Source of the DNA: Chloroflexota bacterium
GTDB lineage: Bacteria; Chloroflexota; Dehalococcoidia; SpSt-223
NCBI GenBank assembly: GCA_023512725.1
Contig: JAILZB010000007.1
Span: forward strand, 1 to 38,012
Length of the DNA stretch: 38,012 nt
Reading direction: 5' to 3'
The position numbers and the translations under genes are program-made. How positions within the stretch are numbered: position 1 is the first letter of the stretch; the number at the start of each line of letters is the position of its first letter. Positions 32,081 to 38,012 of the stretch are shown one piece after another. The notes beneath the pieces were generated by a model. That model saw only the letters and a list, made by a program, of their open reading frames with translations, was not told the origin of the DNA and did not search any database.

Positions 32081-32952
32081 GCCCGGCGCTCCCCACCACT
32101 ATCCTCGGCCTCGACTTCAGTGGTGGCCGGGCGGCGGCACGGCACAGCTGGCTTGCGGTGGGGGAGCGCTGGGCCGGTGGGCTCCGGGTCGAACGCCTCT
32201 TCCCCCTGGCCGCGCTCGGTGCCAGCTCGCGGGAGACAGCCTACGCCGCGCTCCGCGCTCAGGTCCGAGCGTGCGGCTGGTGCGCGGTCGGCATCGATGC
32301 CTCCTTCAGCCTTCCGGCGGCACTGGTGCCTGAGCGAGACTGGACCGCTCTGCTGGCGACGGTCTGCCAGCACGACCAGACCGCTGAAGAGTGGCGGAAG
32401 GACTGTCGGCGCCGGGTTCCGGGTCAGGAGCTGCGGCGCCAGACCGACCGGTTGGCCCGCACGCCCTTTTCTCCCTACAATGTGCGGGCCTACCGCCAGA
32501 CCTTTTTCGTGTTGCGTGATGTCCTTGCGCCCCTGCGGGAGGAAGGAGCATGCGTGCTCCCGATGGACGCGCCGCGCGTGGGTCGACCGTGGGTGCTGGA
32601 AGTTTGCCCTGCGGTCACGCTCCGCCAGGCTGGCTGGCGGTTGCCCTACAAAGGCCGGTCGGCCCGGGCGACGGCTGGCCGAGGCGCGCTCCTCGCCTGG
32701 TTGCAGCAGAACGGCCTCCAGCTCGCCGACCCGACCTTCGCCGACCAGGCGCTTGCTGATGCGGCGGGCGACGCCCTCGATGCCCTCATCGCGGCGGTGA
32801 CGGTCGCCCTGGTCCTCGCGCAGCCGGAGGCGCTCCAGCGGGTAGCGGGAACTGAGCGGTGCGAAGGGTGGGTGTACCGACCGCTGCCTGGTTCGTTGAG
32901 CTTGCCTTTGCCGCTTAGGCCCACTGAAGCAAACTTGTTGCCTCTAGACTAA
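32077..32952 (+). CDS. DUF429 family protein (predicted RNase H-like fold)
   Basis: A 291-residue soluble protein with GTG 32077 overlapping the ctaB stop as GTGA. The N-terminal strand ILGLDFSGG with the second acidic strand CAVGIDASFSLP gives the RNase-H-like carboxylate pattern (Asp near residues 11 and 75). Later blocks CVLPMDAPRVGRPWVLEVCPAVTLRQAGW and DAAGDALDALIAAVTVAL are typical of DUF429, including the late Asp residues that could bind metal. The exact function is not known for the family. Its link to heme synthesis appears to be position only. Confidence 0.75.
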   Translation: MSPALPTTILGLDFSGGRAAARHSWLAVGERWAGGLRVERLFPLAALGASSRETAYAALRAQVRACGWCAVGIDASFSLPAALVPERDWTALLATVCQHDQTAEEWRKDCRRRVPGQELRRQTDRLARTPFSPYNVRAYRQTFFVLRDVLAPLREEGACVLPMDAPRVGRPWVLEVCPAVTLRQAGWRLPYKGRSARATAGRGALLAWLQQNGLQLADPTFADQALADAAGDALDALIAAVTVALVLAQPEALQRVAGTERCEGWVYRPLPGSLSLPLPLRPTEANLLPLD

Positions 32953-32991
32953 ATGGGGGGCACTTCGCTAGGCTTGTGCGCGGAGGACCCC

Positions 32992-33507
32992 ATGTTCCGC
33001 GCATTCTGGGAGTGGTACAACCGCCACTACCTGCTGAATCTTGTCGTCTCGACGACGATCTTTCTCTTCCAGTTGATCCATCTCTACTGGCTGAGCGGGT
33101 ACGTGCTGAATCGCCTCTGGGGCTGGCATCTTCTCGTGATCCCCGAAACGAACCCGCTCTATGCCATCCCCGACTATCTCGAGTTCCCAACTCTGGTCTC
33201 GGTCTCGCTGCTCTACGTGAATCAGCTGCGCCTGGGGTTTTCCTGGCGGCCCCTGTTCTACTTGATCCTCCTCAACACCCAGTACATCCATATCTTCTGG
33301 ATCACGGATGAACTGGTCGTGCGCGCCTTCACGGAACGGACGGTCTTCGGGTGGGATTCTGCGCTCGCCTGGGTGGCGATCGCGATCGATTACCTGGAGG
33401 TACCCGTGATCCTGGACACGCTGCGCCAGGTGTGGAAAGCGCGCCGCGCCATCCTGGCGAAAATCCGGGCGGCACTCTCCCCCGATCTTGCCCCTGCTGC
33501 TGACTGA
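32992..33507 (+). CDS. Unknown four-helix membrane protein
   Basis: A 171-residue membrane protein with ATG 32992 behind GGAGG; an ATG at 32953 directly after the previous stop lacks a binding site. Four hydrophobic segments are visible: about 12-33, 60-78, 84-105 and 122-145, with conserved-looking polar residues inside them (LIHLYW, NTQYIHIFWITDE, IDYLEVP). The repeated His, Asp and Glu in the helices could bind a metal or cofactor. I do not recognise the family. The gene lies 39 bases after DUF429 and 72 before the DtxR-family regulator. Confidence 0.7.
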   Translation: MFRAFWEWYNRHYLLNLVVSTTIFLFQLIHLYWLSGYVLNRLWGWHLLVIPETNPLYAIPDYLEFPTLVSVSLLYVNQLRLGFSWRPLFYLILLNTQYIHIFWITDELVVRAFTERTVFGWDSALAWVAIAIDYLEVPVILDTLRQVWKARRAILAKIRAALSPDLAPAAD

Positions 33508-33518
33508 GCTGATACTAT
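33488..33518 (+). promoter_or_regulatory. Promoter candidate for the DtxR-family regulator
   Basis: TTGCCC (33488-33493) is followed after 17 bases by GATACT, or after 19 by TACTAT (33513-33518). With TACTAT the start site would be at ATG 33526, seven bases downstream, giving a leaderless start for an 18-residue N-terminal extension. With the Shine-Dalgarno start at 33580 there would be a leader of about 55 bases. Confidence 0.45.
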
Positions 33519-33579
33519 TGTTCGGATGCGCCGCGAGCGGTTCGAGGGCTCGCGGCGTCAACGCACACAGGAGACCACC

Positions 33580-34329
33580 ATGCGCGAAACACCGACCCGA
33601 CCCGTCACCCGGGTGGGGCGAGCGAATGGGGGTGCACCGGTCAAGATTACCCCGGCAATTGAGACGTATCTACAAGCCATCTATGCCCTGACGGCAGAGC
33701 GGAAAAGCCTGATCGGGGCGCGCCTGGCCGAGCACCTCCGCGTCTCCCCACCCTCGATTACCCAGACCCTCCAGCGCCTGGCCCGTGCCGGGCTGGTGGA
33801 GCTGATTGACCGCGGCGACCGCAAAGAGATCGTGCTGACCGAAGCTGGGCGCGCGATCGGCGAAGCGGCGACCCGTAAGCACCGTCTGATCGAGCGCTGG
33901 CTGCAGGGAGAGTTGCACCTCAGCTCCACCGAGGCCCACGAAGCCGCCCACAACCTGGAAGCTGGCTTCACGCCCGAACTGCTCGACCGCCTCTTCGATT
34001 CGATCGGGCGGCCGACCCACTGCCCGCACGGGAACCCCATCCCTGGCAGCGGGGCCGAGCTGGACCACAACGGGCTCTACCTGGACGAAGTGACGCCTGG
34101 CGAGCGGGTCTGGGTGGGGCGGATCACCGAAGAAGCCGAAGCGGACCTTGACTTGCTGGAGTACCTGGAGCGGAATGGGGTCCGGCCCGGGACGGCGCTC
34201 GACATCATCGCGGTCGATCGGCTGACCGGGGCAGTGACCGCGCGGACGCCGAAAGGGAATGAGATCCGCTTGGAGCGGCGTTCAGCGGCGCTGATCTACG
34301 TCCGGCGCCAGGAAGCGACGGCGGCGTAG
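33580..34329 (+). CDS. DtxR/MntR-family metal-dependent transcriptional regulator
   Basis: A 249-residue regulator, ATG 33580 after CAGGAG. A winged helix-turn-helix spans about 25-85 (AIETYLQAIYALTAERKSLIGARLAEHLRVSPPSITQTLQRLARAGLVEL is the family pattern, split here over that region). The dimerisation domain follows with metal-ligand candidates in EAHEAAHNLE and PTHCPHGNPIPG near residues 115-155. A C-terminal FeoA/SH3-like domain is present (EYLERNGVRPGTALDIIAVDRL). The protein should repress metal-uptake genes when Fe2+ or Mn2+ is bound. The basic N-terminal extension of about 20 residues is unusual. An upstream ATG at 33526 is an alternative start. Confidence 0.9.
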   Translation: MRETPTRPVTRVGRANGGAPVKITPAIETYLQAIYALTAERKSLIGARLAEHLRVSPPSITQTLQRLARAGLVELIDRGDRKEIVLTEAGRAIGEAATRKHRLIERWLQGELHLSSTEAHEAAHNLEAGFTPELLDRLFDSIGRPTHCPHGNPIPGSGAELDHNGLYLDEVTPGERVWVGRITEEAEADLDLLEYLERNGVRPGTALDIIAVDRLTGAVTARTPKGNEIRLERRSAALIYVRRQEATAA

Positions 34330-34530
34330 CGCGGCCGCCAGTGCATCAGGAAAGCTCGGAGCCACTGCTCGAGCAGTTCAACGCCGGCGATGCTTCGTGG
34401 GTGAGAGAAGGATGGCGCCAGGCTGTTCACGCTCCTGCTCCTCTACGGTGTTGCCCCTTCAGCGCGGATCTTAACCACACCTAACCGTAAGAGTCAAGAG
34501 GAGTGAGTGGGCCGGAGGTGCTCGTGGCGG

Positions 34531-34953
34531 CTACTGGCCGGGTACTGCCCCGCGTGCCAGGGCGCGACCAACGCCCGCTTCGACCGCAGCCGGCAGGCCA
34601 GCCAGCGTGTTCACTGCGGCGCGAGTGTTCTCTTCGATGGCGAGGATGACCAGGATGGCATCCCCGGTGGCCCAGAGCACGAGCGCCTGAAGGGTGCTTA
34701 GCACCAAAACGACGAGTGCCGTGGTGATGGCGAACGTCACGGCAGCGGCTTCACTCGGCGCGACCCGCCCGGGTCCAGCGGCCGAACTGAGCTGGGCGAT
34801 CGCGGTAGCACCGCCCAGGCAGCTGAGCAGGCTAACGAGCACCCCGCTCAGGAACAGGAGGGCAGCCCCCACCTTGAGTAGGACGGCGATCACGCGCAGG
34901 GCGGTGAAACGCCGCTGGGGTCGTAGGGGTGGCGCGGCAGCACGCTGGACCAT
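34531..34953 (-). CDS. Small membrane protein downstream of PadR
   Basis: A 140-residue protein with ATG 34953 after GAGAGGAGG. It has a basic N-terminus, two hydrophobic helices (about 20-48 and 72-102), and an Ala-rich C-terminus with an amphipathic stretch. It lies 46 bases after the PadR gene in the same direction, the common arrangement of a PadR regulator with a membrane protein it controls. I do not recognise a family; no transporter motif is visible. The roughly 200 bases between it and the DtxR-family gene hold only a weak TAACC direct repeat. Confidence 0.6.
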   Translation of the reverse strand: MVQRAAAPPLRPQRRFTALRVIAVLLKVGAALLFLSGVLVSLLSCLGGATAIAQLSSAAGPGRVAPSEAAAVTFAITTALVVLVLSTLQALVLWATGDAILVILAIEENTRAAVNTLAGLPAAVEAGVGRALARGAVPGQ

Positions 34954-34999
34954 CGCAAGCCTCCTCTCCCCGCTGCGCAGCGCCCGGCTGGCACCACGC

Positions 35000-35596
35000 T
35001 CAGGGGGTGTGCGCCGTCTCCGGAGGTGCCGTCTCGAGCATGGAGGAGAGTTCGCTGCTCGTTTCGATCCGCGCTCGCGCCCGGTCGAGCCAGTCGAGCT
35101 CGAGCTGATAGAGCGAGATCAGATGGTCGGCCGTGAGGTCGTGCCAGGGGCCACGGTGGGGGCTGGCAGCCAGTTGCTCCTTGATCTCAGCGAAGCTCGC
35201 CTCGACCTTCGCTCGCCGCTCGGCGAGGAGCGCGAGCGCTTGCTCGCGGGGAAGATAGGGGAGGAAGAACATCGCAACGTCGACCGGCTGGCGGAACGAT
35301 TCGAAGGAGGACAGGACCTCGCGCAACAGTTCGTCGAAATAGGCCCGCCCGGCCGGGGTGAGGTAGTAGATCTCGCGCTCGACTGGTCCACTGGCGCTCT
35401 CGAGGCGCTCCGTGCGTACCTCCAGGTAGCCGCGGTGAGCGAGCTGGTCCAGCAAGTAGTACAGGTTCGCCCGCTTCAGGTCCGAGACGACCTGGAGGTG
35501 CTGGTCGATCGTTTCCTTGAGCTGATGGCCGTACATGGGGCCGTGCTGCAGCATGCCCAGGATCATCAGCTGACGGTGGCGTGCCCCAACATTCAT
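35000..35596 (-). CDS. PadR-family transcriptional regulator
   Basis: A 198-residue regulator starting at ATG 35596. The winged helix is complete (QLMILGMLQHGPMYGHQLKE, then SDLKRANLYYLLDQLAHRGYLEVRTE and EREIYYLTPAGRAYFDELL), and residues 110-190 form the long helical PadR C-terminal domain for dimerisation (DVAMFFLPYLPREQALALLAERRAKVEASFAEI). The frame extends upstream to 35668, but only the ATG at 35596 fits the family. A TACACT box eight bases before the ATG suggests a leaderless transcript. It probably controls itself and the membrane protein downstream; the inducer is unknown. Confidence 0.9.
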   Translation of the reverse strand: MNVGARHRQLMILGMLQHGPMYGHQLKETIDQHLQVVSDLKRANLYYLLDQLAHRGYLEVRTERLESASGPVEREIYYLTPAGRAYFDELLREVLSSFESFRQPVDVAMFFLPYLPREQALALLAERRAKVEASFAEIKEQLAASPHRGPWHDLTADHLISLYQLELDWLDRARARIETSSELSSMLETAPPETAHTP

Positions 35597-35604
35597 ACGT
35601 CCGG

Positions 35605-35610
35605 AGTGTA
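35605..35610 (-). promoter_or_regulatory. -10 box close to the PadR gene start
   Basis: Minus-strand TACACT, then eight bases and the ATG at 35596. Transcription would begin at or just before the start codon, and no Shine-Dalgarno sequence is present. The gene may also be read from the upstream operon promoter, because the gap to the preceding gene is only 74 bases. Confidence 0.45.
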
Positions 35611-35670
35611 CACCAGCAGGGCAGGCAAAGGCAGCCAGCAACTCCGTACCCTGCTGGGCCGGGAGCACGC

Positions 35671-36012
35671 TTACCTACCGACGGCGCGGCGGACCTCGCT
35701 GAGCACCTCGCGGATGACCTGGCGGTCCCGCTCGAGCACGGTCGGGTCGTCCAGCAGTTCCTCCAGGGCCGCGATGAGGGCGGCACGCTCGGGCGGGTTG
35801 TGGATGGCAGCGCGCCCCATCGCCCGGATAATCCGCGGGCGGAACGACCAGTTCGACTCGTTGGTGGCCGATTCCGCGAGCAGGTCAACGGGGATACGTT
35901 CCCGGTCGGGGGCGTCCGCGGCCGGCGCCGTAAACCAGTGGAGGAGCTGCTCGCGGACGGCCACGCTGGGGTGGGTCCGGAAGGTCTCTTCCGCTTCCTG
36001 TTGGCGGCTCAT
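35671..36012 (-). CDS. Hypothetical protein coupled to a Rieske ferredoxin
   Basis: A 113-residue, mostly helical protein, ATG 36012 overlapping the Rieske stop as ATGA, so the two are probably made together. Visible segments are an acidic N-terminus (RQQEAEETFRTHPSVAVREQLLHWF), a block NESNWSFRPRIIRAMGRAA, and a HEAT-repeat-like pair of helices ending in VIREVLSEVRRAVG. No catalytic motif or membrane helix is seen. It may be an accessory subunit of the adjacent Rieske/monooxygenase-like pair, but this rests on context only. Confidence 0.55.
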   Translation of the reverse strand: MSRQQEAEETFRTHPSVAVREQLLHWFTAPAADAPDRERIPVDLLAESATNESNWSFRPRIIRAMGRAAIHNPPERAALIAALEELLDDPTVLERDRQVIREVLSEVRRAVGR

Positions 36013-36332
36013 CGCTCACCCTCCGGAGGGCGGACCCAGATCCAGTCGTTCTCCTCTTTTGCTTCCCAGGTTCGGACCGGCCAAACGGCGGGGAAGCGGG
36101 TGGCCTTGCCGGTGCGGACGTCAAAGCGGCCAGCGTGGCGCGGGCAGCACAGTTCGTAGCCCTCCAGCGTCGCGGCGTCGAAGGGCGATTGGTCGTGACT
36201 ACACTCGTTATCGAGCACGTAGACCACCCCTTCGACCCGCGTCAGGACCACCAGCAGGCCCGCGACCTGCGTCGCCAGGATAGCACCCTCGCCGAGGTCG
36301 GCCGAGCGCGCGATGGCGACGAACTCAGACAC
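36009..36332 (-). CDS. Rieske-type [2Fe-2S] ferredoxin
   Basis: A 107-residue soluble protein. GTG 36332 gives VSEFVAIARSADLGEGAI, the normal N-terminus of a small Rieske ferredoxin; the longer frame upstream does not look coding. The cluster ligands are complete: C-S-H in DNECSHDQSPF and C-P-R-H in LCCPRHAGRFDVRTGKA, spaced as in dioxygenase ferredoxins. The C-terminus (VWPVRTWEAKEENDWIWV) matches the last strands. It would deliver single electrons to an oxygenase. Its start overlaps the upstream dimeric-barrel gene by eight bases, so that protein is the likely partner, although no hydroxylase large subunit is present. Confidence 0.88.
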   Translation of the reverse strand: MSEFVAIARSADLGEGAILATQVAGLLVVLTRVEGVVYVLDNECSHDQSPFDAATLEGYELCCPRHAGRFDVRTGKATRFPAVWPVRTWEAKEENDWIWVRPPEGER

Positions 36333-37011
36333 CCGCGGGCACCTCGCGGCGCTCGACCCGGCTGAAGCCAGGCAGCCGCTCCAGCTCCAGCAGGTAGAAG
36401 GCTTCCTCGGGGGCGCCTTCGTACCAACTGGGGTCGCCGGGCAGCGAAAGCTGGGGCACGCCCGCCGCGCGTGCCGCTTCGTAGGCAGCGCGGTCACGCC
36501 AGTAGGTGATATTCCACCAGCGGTTGCCCTTCACGTCCTGCCACACCTCCCACCAGAGCAGGCCCGGCGCAGTGGGCGCTCCTTCGGCCTCGAGGGCGCG
36601 GAGGACATCGCTGGCGTGCTCGGGCTTGGGGGAGAAGAAGACCAGCGCCTCGAACGCGCCGACCCCGATCCGATGGTAGGGCGCCGGCTGGCCCGCGACC
36701 GGGGAACGGCCGGGCTCAGCGTTCAGGAGCACCGTGTGGAAGGAGAGCTGGGCTCGGCGGGTGTACACCTCGGAGTCGACGTTGCGGTGCGACAGCTGAA
36801 TATCCGGGCTGCTCCGCCAGGCGTCGAAGGCGGCCGCACTCTCCCAGACCGAGGTGCTGAGGAACTCGTTGCCCACCAGCGGGCGCCGCAACTCGAACCG
36901 GCGGGCGTTCCACTTTTCGGTGATGGCGGGGCCACGGTCGGCCGCAAACCCACTGACCAGGCGATCGAAGAACTCCGGCTTTGGGAACAGATGGTTGGTC
37001 ACCGCGTACAT
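36325..37011 (-). CDS. Duplicated dimeric alpha/beta-barrel (monooxygenase-like) protein
   Basis: A 228-residue protein, ATG 37011 after GGAGGGAAG. It appears to hold two ferredoxin-like alpha/beta domains of the antibiotic biosynthesis monooxygenase type. The first (residues 1-95) has GNEFLSTSVWESAAAFDAW; the second (about 115-205) has FEALVFFSPKPEHASDVL and RWWNITYWRDRAAYEAA. Such domains form the barrel of IsdG-type heme oxygenases, monooxygenases and EthD-like proteins. No catalytic set can be named. It leads an operon with the Rieske ferredoxin and is controlled by a promoter with two palindromic operators. An oxidative step on a small aromatic or tetrapyrrole is possible. Confidence 0.6.
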   Translation of the reverse strand: MYAVTNHLFPKPEFFDRLVSGFAADRGPAITEKWNARRFELRRPLVGNEFLSTSVWESAAAFDAWRSSPDIQLSHRNVDSEVYTRRAQLSFHTVLLNAEPGRSPVAGQPAPYHRIGVGAFEALVFFSPKPEHASDVLRALEAEGAPTAPGLLWWEVWQDVKGNRWWNITYWRDRAAYEAARAAGVPQLSLPGDPSWYEGAPEEAFYLLELERLPGFSRVERREVPAGV

Positions 37012-37033
37012 GCGCTTCCCTCCGACGGACCTT

Positions 37034-37087
37034 TGTCAGTCCTGACAGGGAGTAAAGCAGATCCCGCCGGGAAAGTCAATCCTGACA
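37034..37087 (-). promoter_or_regulatory. Promoter flanked by two near-identical palindromic operators
   Basis: On the minus strand TTGACT (37079-37074) and TTTACT (37056-37051) are 17 bases apart, a strong sigma-70 promoter. Two 14-base sites surround it: TGTCAGGATTGACT (37087-37074), covering the -35, and the perfect palindrome TGTCAGGACTGACA (37047-37034), covering the start site near 37044. They differ at two positions and start 40 bases apart, close to four helical turns, so one repressor could bind both on the same DNA face. The regulator is not identified. Confidence 0.75.
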
Positions 37088-37165
37088 CGGACGCCGCCGC
37101 GGGAAGCGCCGTACCCTGCCGCTGGCGTCACTCCCGGGTCGCCGCGGGCTGCCGAGCAGGAAACC

Positions 37166-37194
37166 TTGACCGGTGGCGACTGGGAGCGTATCCT
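37166..37194 (+). promoter_or_regulatory. Sigma-70 promoter of the second binding-protein gene
   Basis: TTGACC (37166-37171) and TATCCT (37189-37194) are 17 bases apart. The predicted start near 37201 leaves a 37-base leader with GGAGG before the ATG at 37238. The operators of the divergent operon begin 79 bases upstream of this -35. Confidence 0.6.
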
Positions 37195-37237
37195 GGCGCC
37201 AGGAGTTCGGTGTTCTGAATACTGTAGTGGAGGCGTC

Positions 37238-38012
37238 ATGAAAGCCGCTGCCCGGGCCGGCGTTCTGCTCCTCGTCCTCACAGCGTGCACCCCGGCGATG
37301 GCCCCCTCTGGCGCGGTTAAGGCGCCAACCGAACGCCGGGCAGCCAACCAGACGCTCCGGATCGCTCAGCTCGGCATGCCCGCCACCATGAGCCCGGAGG
37401 CCTCTAACTCGTACATCGCCGTCTACTGGTCGATGTACGACCCTCCGATGACCCTGAACGAGAAGCTCGCGGTGGTGCCCTGGGCCGCCGAGCACTGGCA
37501 GCAGGTCAATCCGACGACCTGGCGGATCACCTTGCGGCGGGATCTGGTCTTCAGCAATGGTGACCGGCTCACGGCAGCCGACCTGGAGTTCACCGGCAAG
37601 TTGATGCTGGAGACGCGCACGCCCCAGATCACCCAGTTCGGGAACCTGGTCAGCGTAACGATGGTCGATGACTGGAATGTTGATTTCACCACCAAGATCC
37701 CAGACGCCAGCATCTTGCCAGCAATGGCCTATCTCTGGATCATGCCCAAGGGCTACTACCTCGCTGTGGGCAAGAACGGCTTCGCCGCTCGGCCGATCGG
37801 CAGCGGCCCCTATGAACTGGTGGACTTCCGCTCGGCCGACCTTGCCCACTTTCGCAAGCGGACGACGGAGCACCCCTTCCGCAAGTCGCAGCCGAGCGAA
37901 CTGGTCTTTCGCTCCATCACCGAGCAGACCCAGATGATCAACGGGCTGCGGACGGGGGAGCTGGATGTCCTGATCGGCCAGATCAGCCCCGACCGGCTGG
38001 ATACCCTCCGAC
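37238..38012 (+). CDS. Family 5 extracellular solute-binding lipoprotein, N-terminal part
   Basis: The first 258 codons of a second family 5 binding protein, cut by the window edge. ATG 37238 follows GTGGAGG. The signal peptide ends at lipobox LTAC with Cys17. Typical blocks follow: LAVVPWAAEHWQQVNPTTWRITLRRDLVFSNGDRLTAADLEF spans about 72-113, and PIGSGPYELVDF lies near 187. The signal peptide is very close in form to that of the binding protein at 15702-17258, but the mature regions differ clearly, so it is a paralogue with another ligand. It probably starts an ABC importer operon outside the window. Confidence 0.88.
   Translation, partial: MKAAARAGVLLLVLTACTPAMAPSGAVKAPTERRAANQTLRIAQLGMPATMSPEASNSYIAVYWSMYDPPMTLNEKLAVVPWAAEHWQQVNPTTWRITLRRDLVFSNGDRLTAADLEFTGKLMLETRTPQITQFGNLVSVTMVDDWNVDFTTKIPDASILPAMAYLWIMPKGYYLAVGKNGFAARPIGSGPYELVDFRSADLAHFRKRTTEHPFRKSQPSELVFRSITEQTQMINGLRTGELDVLIGQISPDRLDTLR

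Noticed and set aside
34694-36283. 529-codon plus-strand frame
   Set aside because: It is Arg/Ser-rich and antisense to the PadR, membrane and Rieske genes, which have clear motifs.
1-38012. CRISPR arrays, tRNA genes, insertion sequences and phage genes
   Set aside because: No regular repeat-spacer pattern, no tRNA cloverleaf and no transposase or integrase motif was found by reading either strand.

Overview
The window looks like chromosome from a GC-rich, probably thermophilic bacterium of the Chloroflexota, with Thermomicrobia the best guess. This is inference from GC-rich coding bias, many GTG starts, Arg/Leu/Ala/Glu-rich proteins, a T-box leader on valS, heme A and heme O synthases for an aa3-type oxidase, and family 5 lipoprotein binding proteins. 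I see no rRNA, tRNA, insertion sequence, phage gene or CRISPR array. Coding density is high, and many neighbouring genes overlap by 1 to 23 bases.

Layout. (1) 1-10119, minus strand: nine tightly coupled genes for cell-surface glycan assembly, read from a promoter near 10175. They encode a GT2 fused to a long coiled-coil tail, six GT4 enzymes that include two duplicated pairs, a coiled-coil protein sharing the membrane-proximal module of that tail, and a polyprenol-phosphate-type GT2 cut by the window edge. (2) 10267-12815, plus strand: a flippase-like membrane protein and a secreted clan GH-A glycoside hydrolase. (3) 12822-18291, minus strand: an AraC regulator followed by a probable five-gene operon of substrate-binding lipoprotein, non-canonical alpha/beta hydrolase, ChuX/HutX-like protein, an uncharacterised 339-aa protein, and a UGSC-family selenoprotein. 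In the selenoprotein an in-frame TGA with a SECIS-like hairpin splits the reading frame. (4) 18330-24229: an FMN-binding oxidoreductase-like protein, valS with its T-box, an M24 peptidase-like protein, and a solo CcrM-type (GANTC) adenine methyltransferase. (5) 24363-29979: an extended SDR sugar epimerase with a CxxC insertion, a compact mutL that seems to start at CTG, a D-2-hydroxyacid dehydrogenase, a carboxymuconolactone decarboxylase-like protein and a DUF2851 protein. (6) 30050-34329, plus strand: a subunit-II-like membrane anchor, ctaA, ctaB, a DUF429 protein, an unknown membrane protein and a DtxR/MntR regulator. (7) 34531-37011, minus strand: an operon with a duplicated dimeric alpha/beta-barrel (monooxygenase-like) protein, a Rieske ferredoxin, a hypothetical, then PadR and a small membrane protein. 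Its promoter lies between two near-identical palindromic operators. (8) 37238-38012: the start of a second family 5 binding lipoprotein.

The most interesting locus is 12822-17258. A TGA-encoded selenocysteine at residue 96 restores the GD-U-x-x-C-T-S motif of the UGSC family, here in the variant form U-A-T-C. It sits beside an uncharacterised partner, a possible heme-handling protein, a hydrolase-fold protein lacking Ser and His of its triad, and an oligopeptide-type uptake receptor. This could be an undescribed uptake and redox pathway. The same locus would be mis-annotated as two broken ORFs by standard gene callers.
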